This document shows, one piece after another, positions 1 to 10,942 of a DNA stretch of 64,000 nt (position 1 is the first letter of the stretch; the number at the start of each line of letters is the position of its first letter). The notes beneath the pieces are model-generated. The model was given only the letters and a program-made list of their open reading frames with translations, was not told where the DNA came from and searched no databases. Source of the DNA: Mesostigma viride (Eukaryota > Streptophyta > Mesostigmatophyceae > Mesostigmatales > Mesostigmataceae); NCBI GenBank assembly GCA_009746045.1, contig RPFO01000359.1:504662-568661 (forward strand), read 5' to 3'. A program made the position numbers and the translations under genes.

Positions 1-1590
1 GTCAATTTGAGCTCATAATGAGCCCAATTTTGTAGGTGGTGTATATTATGGTTTAAATGTAGCTTGCAGAAATCCAGCTGGATATGATTCATTGGTCATG
101 ATTCCTATTTTTTCATGTAAAAACCGTGCAAATGACAAAAAGGTTGCATATTTATACTGTCACATGTCACCATTGAGCTCATAATGAGCCCAATTTTGTA
201 GTGTCTAGTATTATGGTTTAAATGTAGCTTGCAAGAATCCAGCTCGATATGAGCTCATTTGGTCATGATTCCTATTTATTTCGTGTAAGAAAACGATGAA
301 AATGGCGTAAACTGCATATTTATACTGTCACATGTCACCATTTGAGCTCATAATGAGCCCAATTTTTGTAGGTGGTGTAGTATTATGGTTTAAATGTTGC
401 TTGCAAGAATCCTGGCAGCTCATATGAGTTCATTTGGTCATGATTCCTATTTGTTTCATGTAAGAAACCGGTGCAAATGACGAAAAGCTGCATATTACAC
501 TGTCACATGTCACCATTTGAGCTCAGAATGAGCCCAATTTTTGTGGTCTATTTTCATGGTCTAGATGCTGCTTGCAAGAATCCAGCCTGAAATGAGTTCA
601 TTTGTTCACTATTCATATTTGTTTCATGTAAGAAAAGGGGAAAATGACGAAAACTGCACATGTATGCTGTCACATGTCACCATTTGAGCTCATAATGAGC
701 CCAATTTTTGTGGGTGGTCTATTTTCATGGTATAAATGCTGCCTGCAAGAATCCAGCCTGATATGAGTTCATTTGTTCACTATTCATATTTGTTCATGTC
801 AGAAAAGGGGGAAAATGACGAAAAACTGCACATGTATGCTGTCACATGTCACCATTTGAGCTCAGAATGAGCCCAATTTTTGTGGGTGGTCTTTTCATGT
901 CACATGCTGCCTGCAAGAATCCAGCCTGAAATGAGTTCATTTGTCCACTATTCATATTTGTTTCATGTAAGAAAAGGGGGAAAATGACGAAAAACTGCAC
1001 ATGTATGCTGTCACATGTCACCATTTGAGCTCAGAATGAGCCCAATTTTTGTGGGTGGTCTATTTTCATGGTCTAGATGCTGCCTGCAAGAACCCAGCCT
1101 GATATGAGTTCATTTGTTCACTGCATATTTTTTCATGTAAGAAAGGGAAAATGACGAAAAAACTGCACATGTATGCTGTCACATGTCGCCATTTGAGCTC
1201 AAATGAGCCCAATTTTTGGTGTCTATTTTCGGTCTACATGCTGCCTGCAAGAATCCAGCCTGATATGAGTTCATTTGTTCACTATTCATATTTGTTTCAT
1301 GTAAGAAAAGGGGGAAAATGACGAAAAACTGCACATGTATGCGGTCAAATGTCACCATTTGAGCTCAGAATGAGCCCATTTTGTGGGTGGTCTATTTCAT
1401 GGTCTAGATGCTGCCTGCAAGAATCCAGCCTGATATGAGTTCATTTTGTTCACTATTCATATTTGTTTCATGTAAGAAAAGGGGGAAAATGACGAAAAAC
1501 TGCACATGTATGCGGTCAAATGTCACCATTTGAGCTCAGAATGAGCCAAATTTTTGTGGGTGGTCTATTTTCATGGTCTAGATGCTGATC
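1..1590. repeat. 170-bp satellite array, block 1
   Basis: Tandem monomers with a spacing of about 168-172 bp, judged from the recurring CATTTGAGCTCA word (for example near 681, 853, 1022 and 1190). Each monomer carries the landmarks TTTTTGTGGGTGGTCTATTT, CTGCCTGCAAGAATCCAGCC and AAAATGACGAAAAACTGCAC. The first three or four monomers are the most diverged. The block ends at a junction (about 1582-1660, TGATCAGAATGAGCCCAATA) that also closes block 2 at about 5503. No coding signal. A nucleosome-sized monomer is typical of centromeric or heterochromatic satellites, but the role here is unknown. Confidence 0.93.
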
Positions 1591-1661
1591 AGAATGAGCC
1601 CAATAATATAAGTAACATTTAAACTCAGCCCAGTTTTGACGTCATTTCCAACTGAAAAAAT

Positions 1662-1830
1662 ATTAATTAAATAATTCATTGATAAAACACGCGCTCCTAT
1701 TGGGGAGTCGCAGAGCACAATAATACATGTTAAAGTGCTTTTCATCCCTGTATGTTGCACGCTGGATCTAAAACTGAAAAATTTAAACTCACATCAATAA
1801 GGCTAGTCTGAGTCTGAGTCATCAATTATG
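1662..1830 (-). repeat. Retroelement 3' end: TTAA-type tail and hairpin module
   Basis: Read on the minus strand this is a 3' terminus: an AGGGATGAAAAGCACTT word, a hairpin-forming segment (ACTCCCCAATAGGAGC), then an AT-rich tail built on TTAATTAAT at 1662-1680. It closely resembles the 3' ends at 20760-20815, 29330-29390 and 42448-42545, all next to LINE or ORF1 sequence. The minus-strand unit whose 3' end this is contains the Tudor-like frame just to the right. Confidence 0.7.
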
Positions 1831-1922
1831 TGGGGAGGGCGGCGCTTGTGGCGCGGGGTCACCTTCGCTTGCTTGCTAGCCGTGCCCCGGTGTGCGACCT
1901 GCTTCGATCCGAACGCACTCTA

Positions 1923-2222
1923 CTATCTCCGCCTAACCTCGCGCAGTCGAGTCGGTGGCAGATTGGGTAACTCTACACCTGGGCATGCGCAAAGCGCAGC
2001 TCGCACCTCATCTAACCCTACTATTTCATCGTCCCCGTCTGTGTAGAGCACATGGACCATGTTGTGCTCCTTATTAAACGCCGTCACATGGGCATGATAC
2101 CGCTTCTCCCCTGAGTTTTGGGCCTGAAAATATCTTGCTACCGGGGTCCCCACCAACCATTCCGGCTCGTGCACGTCCATGACATGCGATTTGAAAAGTG
2201 CCATCGCCGTCTTCTCCGCCAT
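1923..2222 (-). pseudogene. Tudor-like domain fragment, copy 1 (frame-disturbed)
   Basis: A frame of about 99 codons starting MAEKTAMALFKSH. The part KRYHAHVTAFNKEHNMVHVL followed by YTDGDDEIVGLDEVRAAL has the layout of a small Tudor-like fold: a V-x-x-x-x-x-x-x-x-V-x-Y strand pair, then DGDDE and an E-V stretch, as in chromatin readers such as the plant PTM/DIR17 type. That is recognition by pattern only. Compared with the second copy at 7977-8267, this copy differs around residues 29-34 (VARYFQ versus VCKIFSG), caused by compensating one- or two-base changes near 2110-2145, and its C-terminus also differs by an indel. It lies just upstream (minus-strand sense) of a LINE-like 3' end, so it may have been moved as part of a retroposed unit. 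Function in the host unknown. Confidence 0.45.
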
Positions 2223-2278
2223 CGCTGATTCCGTTTTCTGTGCTTATTCCGTTTTCCCACCCCTCATGTTTCGCGCAC

Positions 2279-3252
2279 ATACGAAAAGGACTTGAATTTC
2301 CTTGCTAACAGGTCGGTCTCGGCAATTCATCTTGCATTCACTGGAATTCATTCATCGAAGCCCGAGACTGCCCGTCCAGTCTGAACATACGAAAAGGACT
2401 TGAATTTCCTTGCTAACAGGTCGGTCTCGGCAATTCATCTTGCATTCACTGGAATTCACTCATCGAAGCCCCGAGACTGCCCGTCCAGTCTGAACATACG
2501 AAAAGGACTTGAATTTCCTTGCTAACAGGTCGTCTCGGCAATTCATCTTGCATTCACTGGAATTCACTCATCGAAGCCCCGAGACTGCCCGTCCAGTCTG
2601 AACATACGAAAAGGACTTGAATTTCCTTGCTAACAGGTCGGTCTCGGCAATCATCTTGCATTCACTGGAATTCACTCATCGAAGCCCCGAGACTGCCCGT
2701 CCAGTCTGAACAACGAAAAGGACTTGAATTTCCTTGCTAACAGGTCGGTCTCGGCAATTCATCTTGCATTCACTGGAATTCACTCATCGAAGCCCCGAGA
2801 CTGCCCGTCCAGTCTGAACATACGAAAAGGACTTGAATTTCCTTGCTAACAGGTCGGTCTCGGCAATTCATCTTGCATTCACTGGAATTCACTCATCGAA
2901 GCCCCGAGACTGCCCGTCCAGTCTGAACATACGAAAAGGACTTGAATTTCCTTGCTAACAGGTCGGTCTCGGCAATTCATCTTGCATTCACTGGAATTCA
3001 CTCATCGAAGCCCCGAGACTGCCCGTCCAGTCTGAACATACGAAAAGGACTTGAATTTCCTTGCTAACAGGTCGGTCTCGGCAATTCATCTTGCATTCAC
3101 TGGAATTCACTCATCGAAGCCCCGAGACTGCCCGTCCAGTCTGAACATACGAAAAGGACGAATTTCCTTGCTAACAGGTGGTCTCGGCAATTCATCTTGC
3201 ATTCACTGGAATTCATTCATCGAAGACCCGAGACTGCCCGTCCAGTCTGAAC
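2279..3252. repeat. 109-bp tandem array, copy 1 (about 9 units)
   Basis: Unit starts CATACGAAAAGGACTTGAAT and ends CCGTCCAGTCTGAA, 109 bp long. Unit starts are visible at about 2279, 2386 and 2495 and at regular spacing onwards. Units are nearly identical; differences are single-base deletions (for example CGGCAATCATC at about 2646) and, in the first and last unit, ATTCATTC in place of ATTCACTC. A short tail to about 3400 links to the next satellite block. The array is repeated at 8323-9301 with the same unit number. Confidence 0.95.
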
Positions 3253-3399
3253 TTCATACTACCGTTGTACGAAATTCAGACTGCACGAACCTCGAGGATT
3301 GTCAATGAATGCCCATGAATTTCATTTGGTCGCACAAAAATTTATTCAAGAGAACAGTGGCAATGGCATCAAACTGCATTTTTCCTTTCATTTGTCACC

Positions 3400-5510
3400 T
3401 TTTGAGCTGTAAACAGTCTATTTTGATGTCTACATGCTGCTTACAAGTTTCCAGCCTGATCTGAGTTCATTGTTCAATATTCATATTTTTTCATGTAAGA
3501 TAACCGAGAAAATGACGAAAAACTGCACATGTATGCTGTCACGTGTCACCATTTGAGCTCAGAATGAGCCCAATTTTTGTGGTGGTCTATTTTTATGGTC
3601 TAGATGCTGCCTGCAAGAATCCAGCCTGAAATGAGTTCATTTGTTCACTGTTCATATTTGTTTCATGTAAGAAAAGGGGAAAATGACGAAAAACTGCACA
3701 TGTATGCTGTCACATGTCACCATTTGAGCTCAGAATGAGCCCAATTTTTGTGGGTGGTCTATTTTCATGGTCTAGATGCTGCCTGCAAGAACCCAGCCTG
3801 ATATGAGTTCATTTGTTCACTGTTCATATTTGTTTCATGTAAGAAAAGGGGGAAAATGACGAAAAACTGCACATGTATGCTGTCACATGTCGCCATTTGA
3901 GCTCAGAATGAGCCCAATTTTTGTGGGTGGTCTATTTTCATGGTCTAGATGCTGCCTGCAAGAATCCAGCCTGATATGAGTTCATTTGTTCACTATTCAT
4001 ATTTGTTTCATGTAAGAAAAGGGGGAAAATGACGAAAAACTGCACATGTATGCGGTCAAATGTCACCATTTGAGCTCAGAATGAGCCCAATTTTTGTGGG
4101 TGTCTATTTTCATGGTCTAGATGCTGCCTGCAAGAACCCAGCCTGATATGAGTTCATTTGTTCACTGTTCATATTTGTTTCATGTAAGAAAAGGGGGAAA
4201 ATGACGAAAAACTGCACATGTATGCTGTCACATGTCGCCATTTGAGCTCAGAATGAGCCCAATTTTTGTGGGTGGTCTATTTTCATGGTCTAGATGCTGC
4301 CTGCAAGAATCCAGCCTGATATGAGTTCATTTGTTCACTATTCATATTTGTTTCATGTAAGAAAAGGGGGAAAATGACGAAAAACTGCACATGTATGCGG
4401 TCAAATGTCACCATTTGAGCTCAGAATGAGCCAAATTTTTGTGGGTGGTCTATTTTCATGGTCTAGATGCTGCCTGCAAGAACCCAGCCTGATATGAGTT
4501 CATTTGTTCACTGTTCATATTTGTTTCATGTAAGAAAAGGGGGAAAATGACGAAAAACTGCACATGTATGCTGTCACATGTCACCATTTGAGCTCATAAT
4601 GAGCCCAATTTTTGTGGGTGGTCTATTTTCATGGTAAAATGCTGCCTGCAAGAATCCAGCCTGATATGAGTTCATTTGTTCACTATTCATATTTGTTTCA
4701 TGTCAGAAAAGGGGGAAAATGACGAAAAACTGCACATGTATGCTGTCACATGTCACCATTTGAGCTCAGAATGAGCCCAATTTTTGTGGGTGGTCTATTT
4801 TCATGGTCTACATGCTGCCTGCAAGAATCCAGCCTGAAATGAGTTCATTTGTCCACTATTCATATTTGTTTCATGTAAGAAAAGGGGGAAAATGACGAAA
4901 AACTGCACATGTATGCTGTCACATGTCACCATTTGAGCTCAGAATGAGCCCAATTTTGTGGGTGGTCTATTTTCATGGTCTAGATGCTGCCTGCAAGAAC
5001 CCAGCCTGATATGAGTTCATTTGTTCACTGTTCATATTTGTTTCATGTAAGAAAAGGGGGAAAATGACGAAAAAACTGCACATGTATGCTGTCACATGTC
5101 GCCATTTGAGCTCAGAATGAGCCCAATTTTTTGGGTGGTCTATTTCATGGTCTAGATGCTGCCTGCAAGAATCCAGCCTGATATGAGTTCATTTGTTCAC
5201 TATTCATATTTGTTTCATGTAAGAAAAGGGGGAAAATGACGAAAAACTGCACATGTATGCGGTCAAATGTCACCATTTGAGCTCAGAATGAGCCCAATTT
5301 TTGTGGGTGGTCTATTTTCATGGTCTAGATGCTGCCTGCAAGAATCCAGCCTGATATGAGTTCATTTGTTCACTATTCATATTTGTTTCATGTAAGAAAA
5401 GGGGGAAAATGACGAAAAAACTGCACATGTATGCGGTCAAATGTCACCATTTGAGCTCAGAATGAGCCAAATTTTTGTGGGTGGTCTATTTTCATGGTCT
5501 AGATGCTGAT
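3400..5510. repeat. 170-bp satellite array, block 2
   Basis: About 12 monomers of the same satellite as block 1. Monomers alternate between two forms: one with TGCTGTCACATGTCGCC and one with TGCGGTCAAATGTCACC. Neighbouring forms also alternate AGAACCC and AGAATCC. This gives a two-monomer higher-order period of about 340 bp over 3700-4560. The block closes with the same TGATCAGAATGAGCCCAATA junction as block 1. Confidence 0.92.
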
Positions 5511-5585
5511 CAGAATGAGCCCAATATATATAAGTAACATTTAAACTCAGCCCAGTTTTGACGTCATTTCCAACTGAAAAAAATA

Positions 5586-5892
5586 TTTGCTGAGCTTCGC
5601 TCATTTTATATATGACGCGTGGACGGGCTCAAAGGGGACCGACCTGCCGTAGTAGCGTAAGACTAGCGCTTGTCACGAGGGTACTGCACCGGCCGGCCCT
5701 TTTTGTGCCTAGGCTGAGTGTGGTTCCGGAGTGCAGGCCTAGGTAGCTTCTAACGTACGTCACTAGACCTTGTTACCTGCGCCAGCCGCCAGGCGTGGCG
5801 CAACTGTGATTGGCAGTCAGTACACCTTGTACCTGCGCCAGCCGGCAGGCCTGCGTGGCGCAATGTGAATGATAGTCAGTACTTAGAGTGGT
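5586..5892. repeat. Dispersed block X, copy 1, with internal tandem duplication
   Basis: Begins TTTGCTGAGCTTCGCTCATT and is repeated almost unchanged at 7151-7472. It contains two tandem degenerate units of about 60 bp (ACCTTGTTACCTGCGCCAGC and ACCTTGTACCTGCGCCAGCC, each ending AGTCAGTAC). No open frame of interest. Its edges coincide with the satellite junction on the left. Confidence 0.8.
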
Positions 5893-6962
5893 GTGGGACG
5901 TAGGGAGGCCTCTTTTCAGCTAACCGCAGGCCTTATATTGCCAGATTCCAGGAAATTTTCCCCAGATTCCAGAGTGTGGCCGCGGCACTCATGCCAAATG
6001 CTGCTGAAGCTAGAGCCATACACGAGCTCAAGTTCAAATCGCGGCGGAGGCGAATTCGCAGCCCTCTTTGTGAAATTTCATTTTTTGCTGGGTGATCATG
6101 TCGGCCAGGCGCGGTATCCGCCTGCATTCTATGACTCGAATTTTTGTGAAGGCCGAGAAGCCAAGTGCGCAGGAGCCCAGCTGCCGAGAAGCCAAGTGCC
6201 GCAGAGCCGAGAAGCCAAGTGCGCAGGAGCCCAGAGCCGAGAAGCCAGTGCCATCCACGAAAGAATCACAGGTGGAGGCGAATCTGCCTTAAACGTGGAG
6301 ATGGCTAGCGCGGGGTGCCAGGGTAGCCCATAACTGCCAGGAGCCTGACAGCGGACCCGATCTTTCGGCCTGTGGCCAGACGGGAGTTTCGGGGAGGATG
6401 CGGGGCTGGAGCGAATCTTGGTGGGAGGAGCGCGCTCTTCATCATTGCCCAGTTTTTCAGCAAAGAATGTTCGCCTGGCGGGGCTGAAATTCTTGCTGTT
6501 TTATCGCCTTGTTTTTATCCTGTATGATGCATTATAGGAAAAGCGATAAAGAGTTCGGTTCAGCCAGGGGGGCATATCTATGCCATAAAAAATTTCCTAC
6601 AACAACACAAGCCCTGGTCAGGGCCTTGGCTAAGCAGTTTCCAAGCCAAGGCCTTGGTAGGGTAGAGGGCCTATCGCCACAAAGGTTTCAATGCCGGGAA
6701 ATCCCAGCCTCGGGGTGGGGCTGGTGATGGGTCCTGGGCTTGTGAGAGACGGTCCGGGGGCGTAAGGCCTAATGAGCAGCCGCTGGAAACCGCCCCCCTA
6801 ACGGGGGGAACGACATGGGTGCCGCCCTGCGTCCGCCGGGAAACCGTAGCGGCCACACGGGGGCGGCAGTACAGCCGTGGCAGCGTGCAGGAGGGGGCCA
6901 TGGGCGGAAAGAAAATCGGCACCAAGGTTGGCGACAGCCTTGGTGGCCAAGAAGGAGGTGTG
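5893..6962. other. Unique spacer with a small minisatellite; no gene recognised
   Basis: GC-rich and without a frame that resembles a known protein. A short minisatellite based on GAGAAGCCAAGTGC lies at about 6148-6250 (four imperfect units). At about 6789-6804 there is a perfect six-base-pair hairpin, CCCCCC-TAAC-GGGGGG. I see no promoter or RNA gene that I can name. Confidence 0.5.
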
Positions 6963-7151
6963 GGGGCAACACCTTGTGTTCGAGTATGCTGGGCCCCCAG
7001 CATGGTGCTACAATAACCAACTTGATAATGATGTGCACTGAGTTCGAAGGTGTGGTATAGGCTGTCCGTATAAAGCCTAGCACACAAAAATGTAAAATAA
7101 ATGTTTCTCTTGGTGGGAAGGAACTCCAATGGACCAAAAACAAGAAATGTA
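6963..7151. repeat. Dispersed block Z, copy 1
   Basis: Begins GGGCAACACCTTGTGTTCGA and ends CAAGAAATGTATT; repeated at 7506-7706 with near identity. It contains the perfect hairpin ATGCTGGGCCCCCAGCAT and a tRNA-B-box-like word, GTGTTCGAGTATG. A convincing A box is not visible, so a SINE assignment is not supported. Confidence 0.75.
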
Positions 7152-7490
7152 TTTGCTGAGCTTCGCTCATTTTATATATGACGCGTGGACGGGCTCAAAG
7201 GGGACCGACCTGCCGTAGGTAGCGTAAGACTAGCGCTTGTCACGAGGGTACTGCACCGGCCGGCCCTTTTTGTGCCTAGGCTGAGTGTGGTTCCGGAGTG
7301 CAGGCCTAGGTAGCTTCTAACGTACGTCACTAGACCTTGTTACCTGCGCCAGCCGCCAGGCGTGGCGCAACTGTGATTGGCAGTCAGTACACCTTGTACC
7401 TGCGCCAGCCGGCAGGCCTGCGTGGCGCAATGTGAATGATAGTCAGTACTTAGAGTGGTGTAGGGGACGTAGGGAGGCCTCTTTTCAGCT
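7151..7490. repeat. Dispersed block X, copy 2
   Basis: Second copy of the block at 5586-5892, directly following block Z copy 1. It differs by single-base indels such as GTAGTAGCG versus GTAGGTAGCG. It ends in a short CCCACCCACCCACCCACG run. Confidence 0.8.
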
Positions 7491-7505
7491 CCCACCCACC
7501 CACCC

Positions 7506-7706
7506 ACGCTGCTAAGAGGGGCAACACCTTGTGTTCGAGTATGCTGGGCCCCCAGCATGGTGCTACAATAACCAACTTGATAATGATGTGCACTGAGTTC
7601 GAAGGTGTGGTATAGGCTGTCCGTATAAAGCCTAGCACACAAAAATGTAAAATAAATGTTTCTCTTGGTGGGAAGGAACTCCAATGGACCAAAAACAAGA
7701 AATGTA
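7506..7706. repeat. Dispersed block Z, copy 2
   Basis: Second copy of 6963-7151, with the same hairpin and the same end, CAAGAAATGTATT. Here it runs directly into the TTAATTAAAT tail that starts the second large cassette. Confidence 0.78.
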
Positions 7707-7872
7707 TTAATTAAATAATTCATTGATAAAACACGCGCTCCTATTGGGAGTCGCAGAGCACAATAATACATGTTAAAGTGCTTTTCATCCCTGTATGTTG
7801 CACGCTGGGATCTAAAACTGAAAAATTTAAACTCACATCAATAAGGCTAGTCTGAGTCTGAGTCATCAATTA
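7704..7872 (-). repeat. Retroelement 3' end module, second cassette copy
   Basis: Same as 1662-1830: AT tail, then CGCGCTCCTATTGGGAGTCG with one G fewer than the first copy, then the AAAGCACTT word on the minus strand. It marks the start of the second large cassette, 6.04 kb after the first. Confidence 0.7.
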
Positions 7873-7976
7873 TGTGGGGAGGGCGGCGCTTGTGGCGCGG
7901 GGTCACCTTCGCTTGCTTGCTAGCCGTGCCCCGGTGTGCGACCTGCTTCGATCCGAACGCACTCTACTATCTCCGC

Positions 7977-8267
7977 CTAACCTCGCGCAGTCGAGTCGGG
8001 TGGCAGATTGGGTAACTCTACACCTGGGCATGCGCAAAGCGCAGCTCGCACCTCATCTAACCCTACTATTTCATCGTCCCCGTCTGTGTAGAGCACATGG
8101 ACCATGTTGTGCTCCTTATTAAACGCCGTCACATGGGCATGATACCGCTTCTCCCCTGAGTTTGGGCCTGAAAATATCTTGCATACCGGGGTCCCCACCA
8201 ACCATTCCGGCTCGTGCACGTCCATGACATGCGATTTGAAAAGTGCCATCGCCGTCTTCTCCGCCAT
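7977..8267 (-). CDS. Tudor-like domain protein fragment, copy 2
   Basis: An open frame of 96 codons starting MAEKTAMALFKSHV. Residues 20-70 (PEWLVGTPVCKIFSG, then KRYHAHVTAFNK, VHVLYTDGDDEIV and GLDEVRAAL) look like a complete small Tudor-like module. Such modules read methylated lysine or arginine or act as protein-interaction domains. The V-C-K-x-F-x-G start is better preserved than in copy 1. The start is the first ATG and no upstream in-frame coding is evident, so this may be a short protein or one exon. About 200 bp beyond its stop, on the same strand, lies the hairpin/TTAA retroelement end, and just upstream begins the 109-bp array. The fold assignment rests on motif spacing only. Confidence 0.5.
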   Translation of the reverse strand: MAEKTAMALFKSHVMDVHEPEWLVGTPVCKIFSGPNSGEKRYHAHVTAFNKEHNMVHVLYTDGDDEIVGLDEVRAALCACPGVELPNLPPDSTARG

Positions 8268-8322
8268 CGCTGATTCCGTTTTCTGTGCTTATTCCGTTTT
8301 CCCACCCCTCATGTTTCGCGCA

Positions 8323-9301
8323 CATACGAAAAGGACTTGAATTTCCTTGCTAACAGGTCGGTCTCGGCAATTCATCTTGCATTCACTGGAATTCATTCAT
8401 CGAAGCCCCGAGACTGCCCGTCCAGTCTGAACATACGAAAAGGACTTGAATTTCCTTGCTAACAGGTCGGTCTCGGCAATTCATCTTGCATTCACTGGAA
8501 TTCACTCATCGAAGCCCCGAGACTGCCCGTCCAGTCTGAACATACGAAAAGGACTTGAATTTCCTTGCTAACAGGTCGGTCTCGGCAATTCATCTTGCAT
8601 TCACTGGAATTCACTCATCGAAGCCCCGAGACTGCCCGTCCAGTCTGAACATACGAAAAGGACTTGAATTTCCTTGCTAACAGGTCGGTCTCGGCAATTC
8701 ATCTTGCATTCACTGGAATTCACTCATCGAAGCCCCGAGACTGCCCGTCCAGTCTGAACATACGAAAAGGACTTGAATTTCCTTGCTAACAGGTCGGTCT
8801 CGGCAATTCATCTTGCATTCACTGGAATTCACTCATCGAAGCCCCGAGACTGCCCGTCCAGTCTGAACATACGAAAAGGACTTGAATTTCCTTGCTAACA
8901 GGTCGGTCTCGGCAATTCATCTTGCATTCACTGGAATTCACTCATCGAAGCCCCGAGACTGCCCGTCCAGTCTGAACATACGAAAAGGACTTGAATTTCC
9001 TTGCTAACAGGTCGGTCTCGGCAATTCATCTTGCATTCACTGGAATTCACTCATCGAAGCCCCGAGACTGCCCGTCCAGTCTGAACATACGAAAAGGACT
9101 TGAATTTCCTTGCTAACAGGTCGGTCTCGGCAATTCATCTTGCATTCACTGGAATTCACTCATCGAAGCCCCGAGACTGCCCGTCCAGTCTGAACATACG
9201 AAAAGGACGAATTTCCTTGCTAACAGGTCGGTCTCGGCAATTCATCTTGCATTCACTGGAATTCATTCATCGAAGACCCGAGACTGCCCGTCCAGTCTGA
9301 A
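8323..9301. repeat. 109-bp tandem array, copy 2 (9 units)
   Basis: Same unit and same number of units as 2279-3252, but with fewer single-base gaps. The last unit again has the short form GGACGAATTTCC and ATTCATTCATCGAAGACC, so first and last units correspond between the two arrays. This shows the arrays were duplicated as part of a larger block rather than grown independently. Confidence 0.95.
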
Positions 9302-9439
9302 CTTCATACTACCGTTGTACGAAATTCAGACTGCACGAACCTCGAGGATTGTCAATGAATGCCCATGAATTTCATTTGGTCGCACAAAAATGTTTTATTC
9401 AAGAGAACAGTGGCAATGGCATCAAACTGCATTGTTTTC

Positions 9440-10872
9440 CTTTCATTTGTCACCTTTTGAGCTGTAAACAGTCTATTTTGATGGTCTACATGCTGCTTAC
9501 AAGTTTCCAGCCTGATCTGAGTTCATTTGTTCAATATTCATATTTGTTTCATGTAAGATAACCGAGAAAATGACGAAAAACTGCACATGTATGCTGTCAC
9601 GTGTCACCATTTGAGCTCAGAATGAGCCCAATTTTTGTGGGTGGTCTATTTTTATGGTCTAGATGCTGCCTGCAAGAATCCAGCCTGAAATGAGTTCATT
9701 TGTTCACTGTTCATATTTGTTTCATGTAAGAAAAGGGGGAAAATGACGAAAAACTGCACATGTATGCTGTCACATGTCACCATTTGAGCTCAGAATGAGC
9801 CCAATTTTTGTGGGTGGTCTATTTTCATGGTCTAGATGCTGCCTGCAAGAACCCAGCCTGATATGAGTTCATTTGTTCACTGTTCATATTTGTTTCATGT
9901 AAGAAAAGGGGGAAAATGACGAAAAACTGCACATGTATGCTGTCACATGTCGCCATTTGAGCTCAGAATGAGCCCAATTTTTGTGGGTGGTCTATTTTCA
10001 TGGTCTAGATGCTGCCTGCAAGAATCCAGCCTGATATGAGTTCATTTGTTCACTATTCATATTTGTTTCATGTAAGAAAAGGGGGAAAATGACGAAAAAC
10101 TGCACATGTATGCGGTCAAATGTCACCATTTGAGCTCAGAATGAGCCCAATTTTTGTGGGTGGTCTATTTTCATGGTCTAGATGCTGCCTGCAAGAACCC
10201 AGCCTGATATGAGTTCATTTGTTCACTGTTCATATTTGTTTCATGTAAGAAAAGGGGGAAAATGACGAAAAACTGCACATGTATGCTGTCACATGTCGCC
10301 ATTTGAGCTCAGAATGAGCCCAATTTTTGTGGGTGGTCTATTTTCATGGTCTAGATGCTGCCTGCAAGAATCCAGCCTGATATGAGTTCATTTGTTCACT
10401 ATTCATATTTGTTTCATGTAAGAAAAGGGGGAAAATGACGAAAAACTGCACATGTATGCGGTCAAATGTCACCATTTGAGCTCAGAATGAGCCAAATTTT
10501 TGTGGGTGGTCTATTTTCATGGTCTAGATGCTGCCTGCAAGAACCCAGCCTGATATGAGTTCATTTGTTCACTGTTCATATTTGTTTCATGTAAGAAAAG
10601 GGGGAAAATGACGAAAAACTGCACATGTATGCTGTCACATGTCACAATTTGAGCTCAGAATGAGCCCAATTTTTGTGGGTGGTCTATTTTCATGGTCTAG
10701 ATGCTGCCTGCAAGAATCCAGCCTGATATGAGTTCATTTGTTCACTATTCATATTTGTTTCATGTAAGAAAAGGGGGAAAATGACGAAAAACTGCACATG
10801 TATGCTGTCACATGTCACCATTTGAGCTCAGAATGAGCCCAATTTTTGTGGGTGGTCTATTTTCATGGTCTG
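9440..10872. repeat. 170-bp satellite array, block 3
   Basis: About eight monomers of the same satellite, with the same alternation of monomer forms as block 2. It stops abruptly at about 10872 (GGTCTGAAGGCTGG), where the sequence changes to the region carrying the GIY-YIG frame. Confidence 0.92.
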
Positions 10873-10942
10873 AAGGCTGGATGACCCCTGCTTTATTGAC
10901 AAATATAAGGATTTAATCACATGTGGAAAAATTGAGTAAAAT

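Noticed and set aside
6770..6830. Hammerhead ribozyme (CTAATGAG ... GAAAC)
   Set aside because: The core has a substitution in the CTGATGA box, and the base before GAAA cannot pair as stem II requires.
6963..7020. tRNA-derived SINE or tRNA gene
   Set aside because: Only a weak B-box-like GTTCGAGT is present; no A box at the right distance and no cloverleaf.
1..10872. CRISPR array
   Set aside because: The repeats are contiguous 109- and 170-bp monomers without unique spacers, and the genome is eukaryotic.
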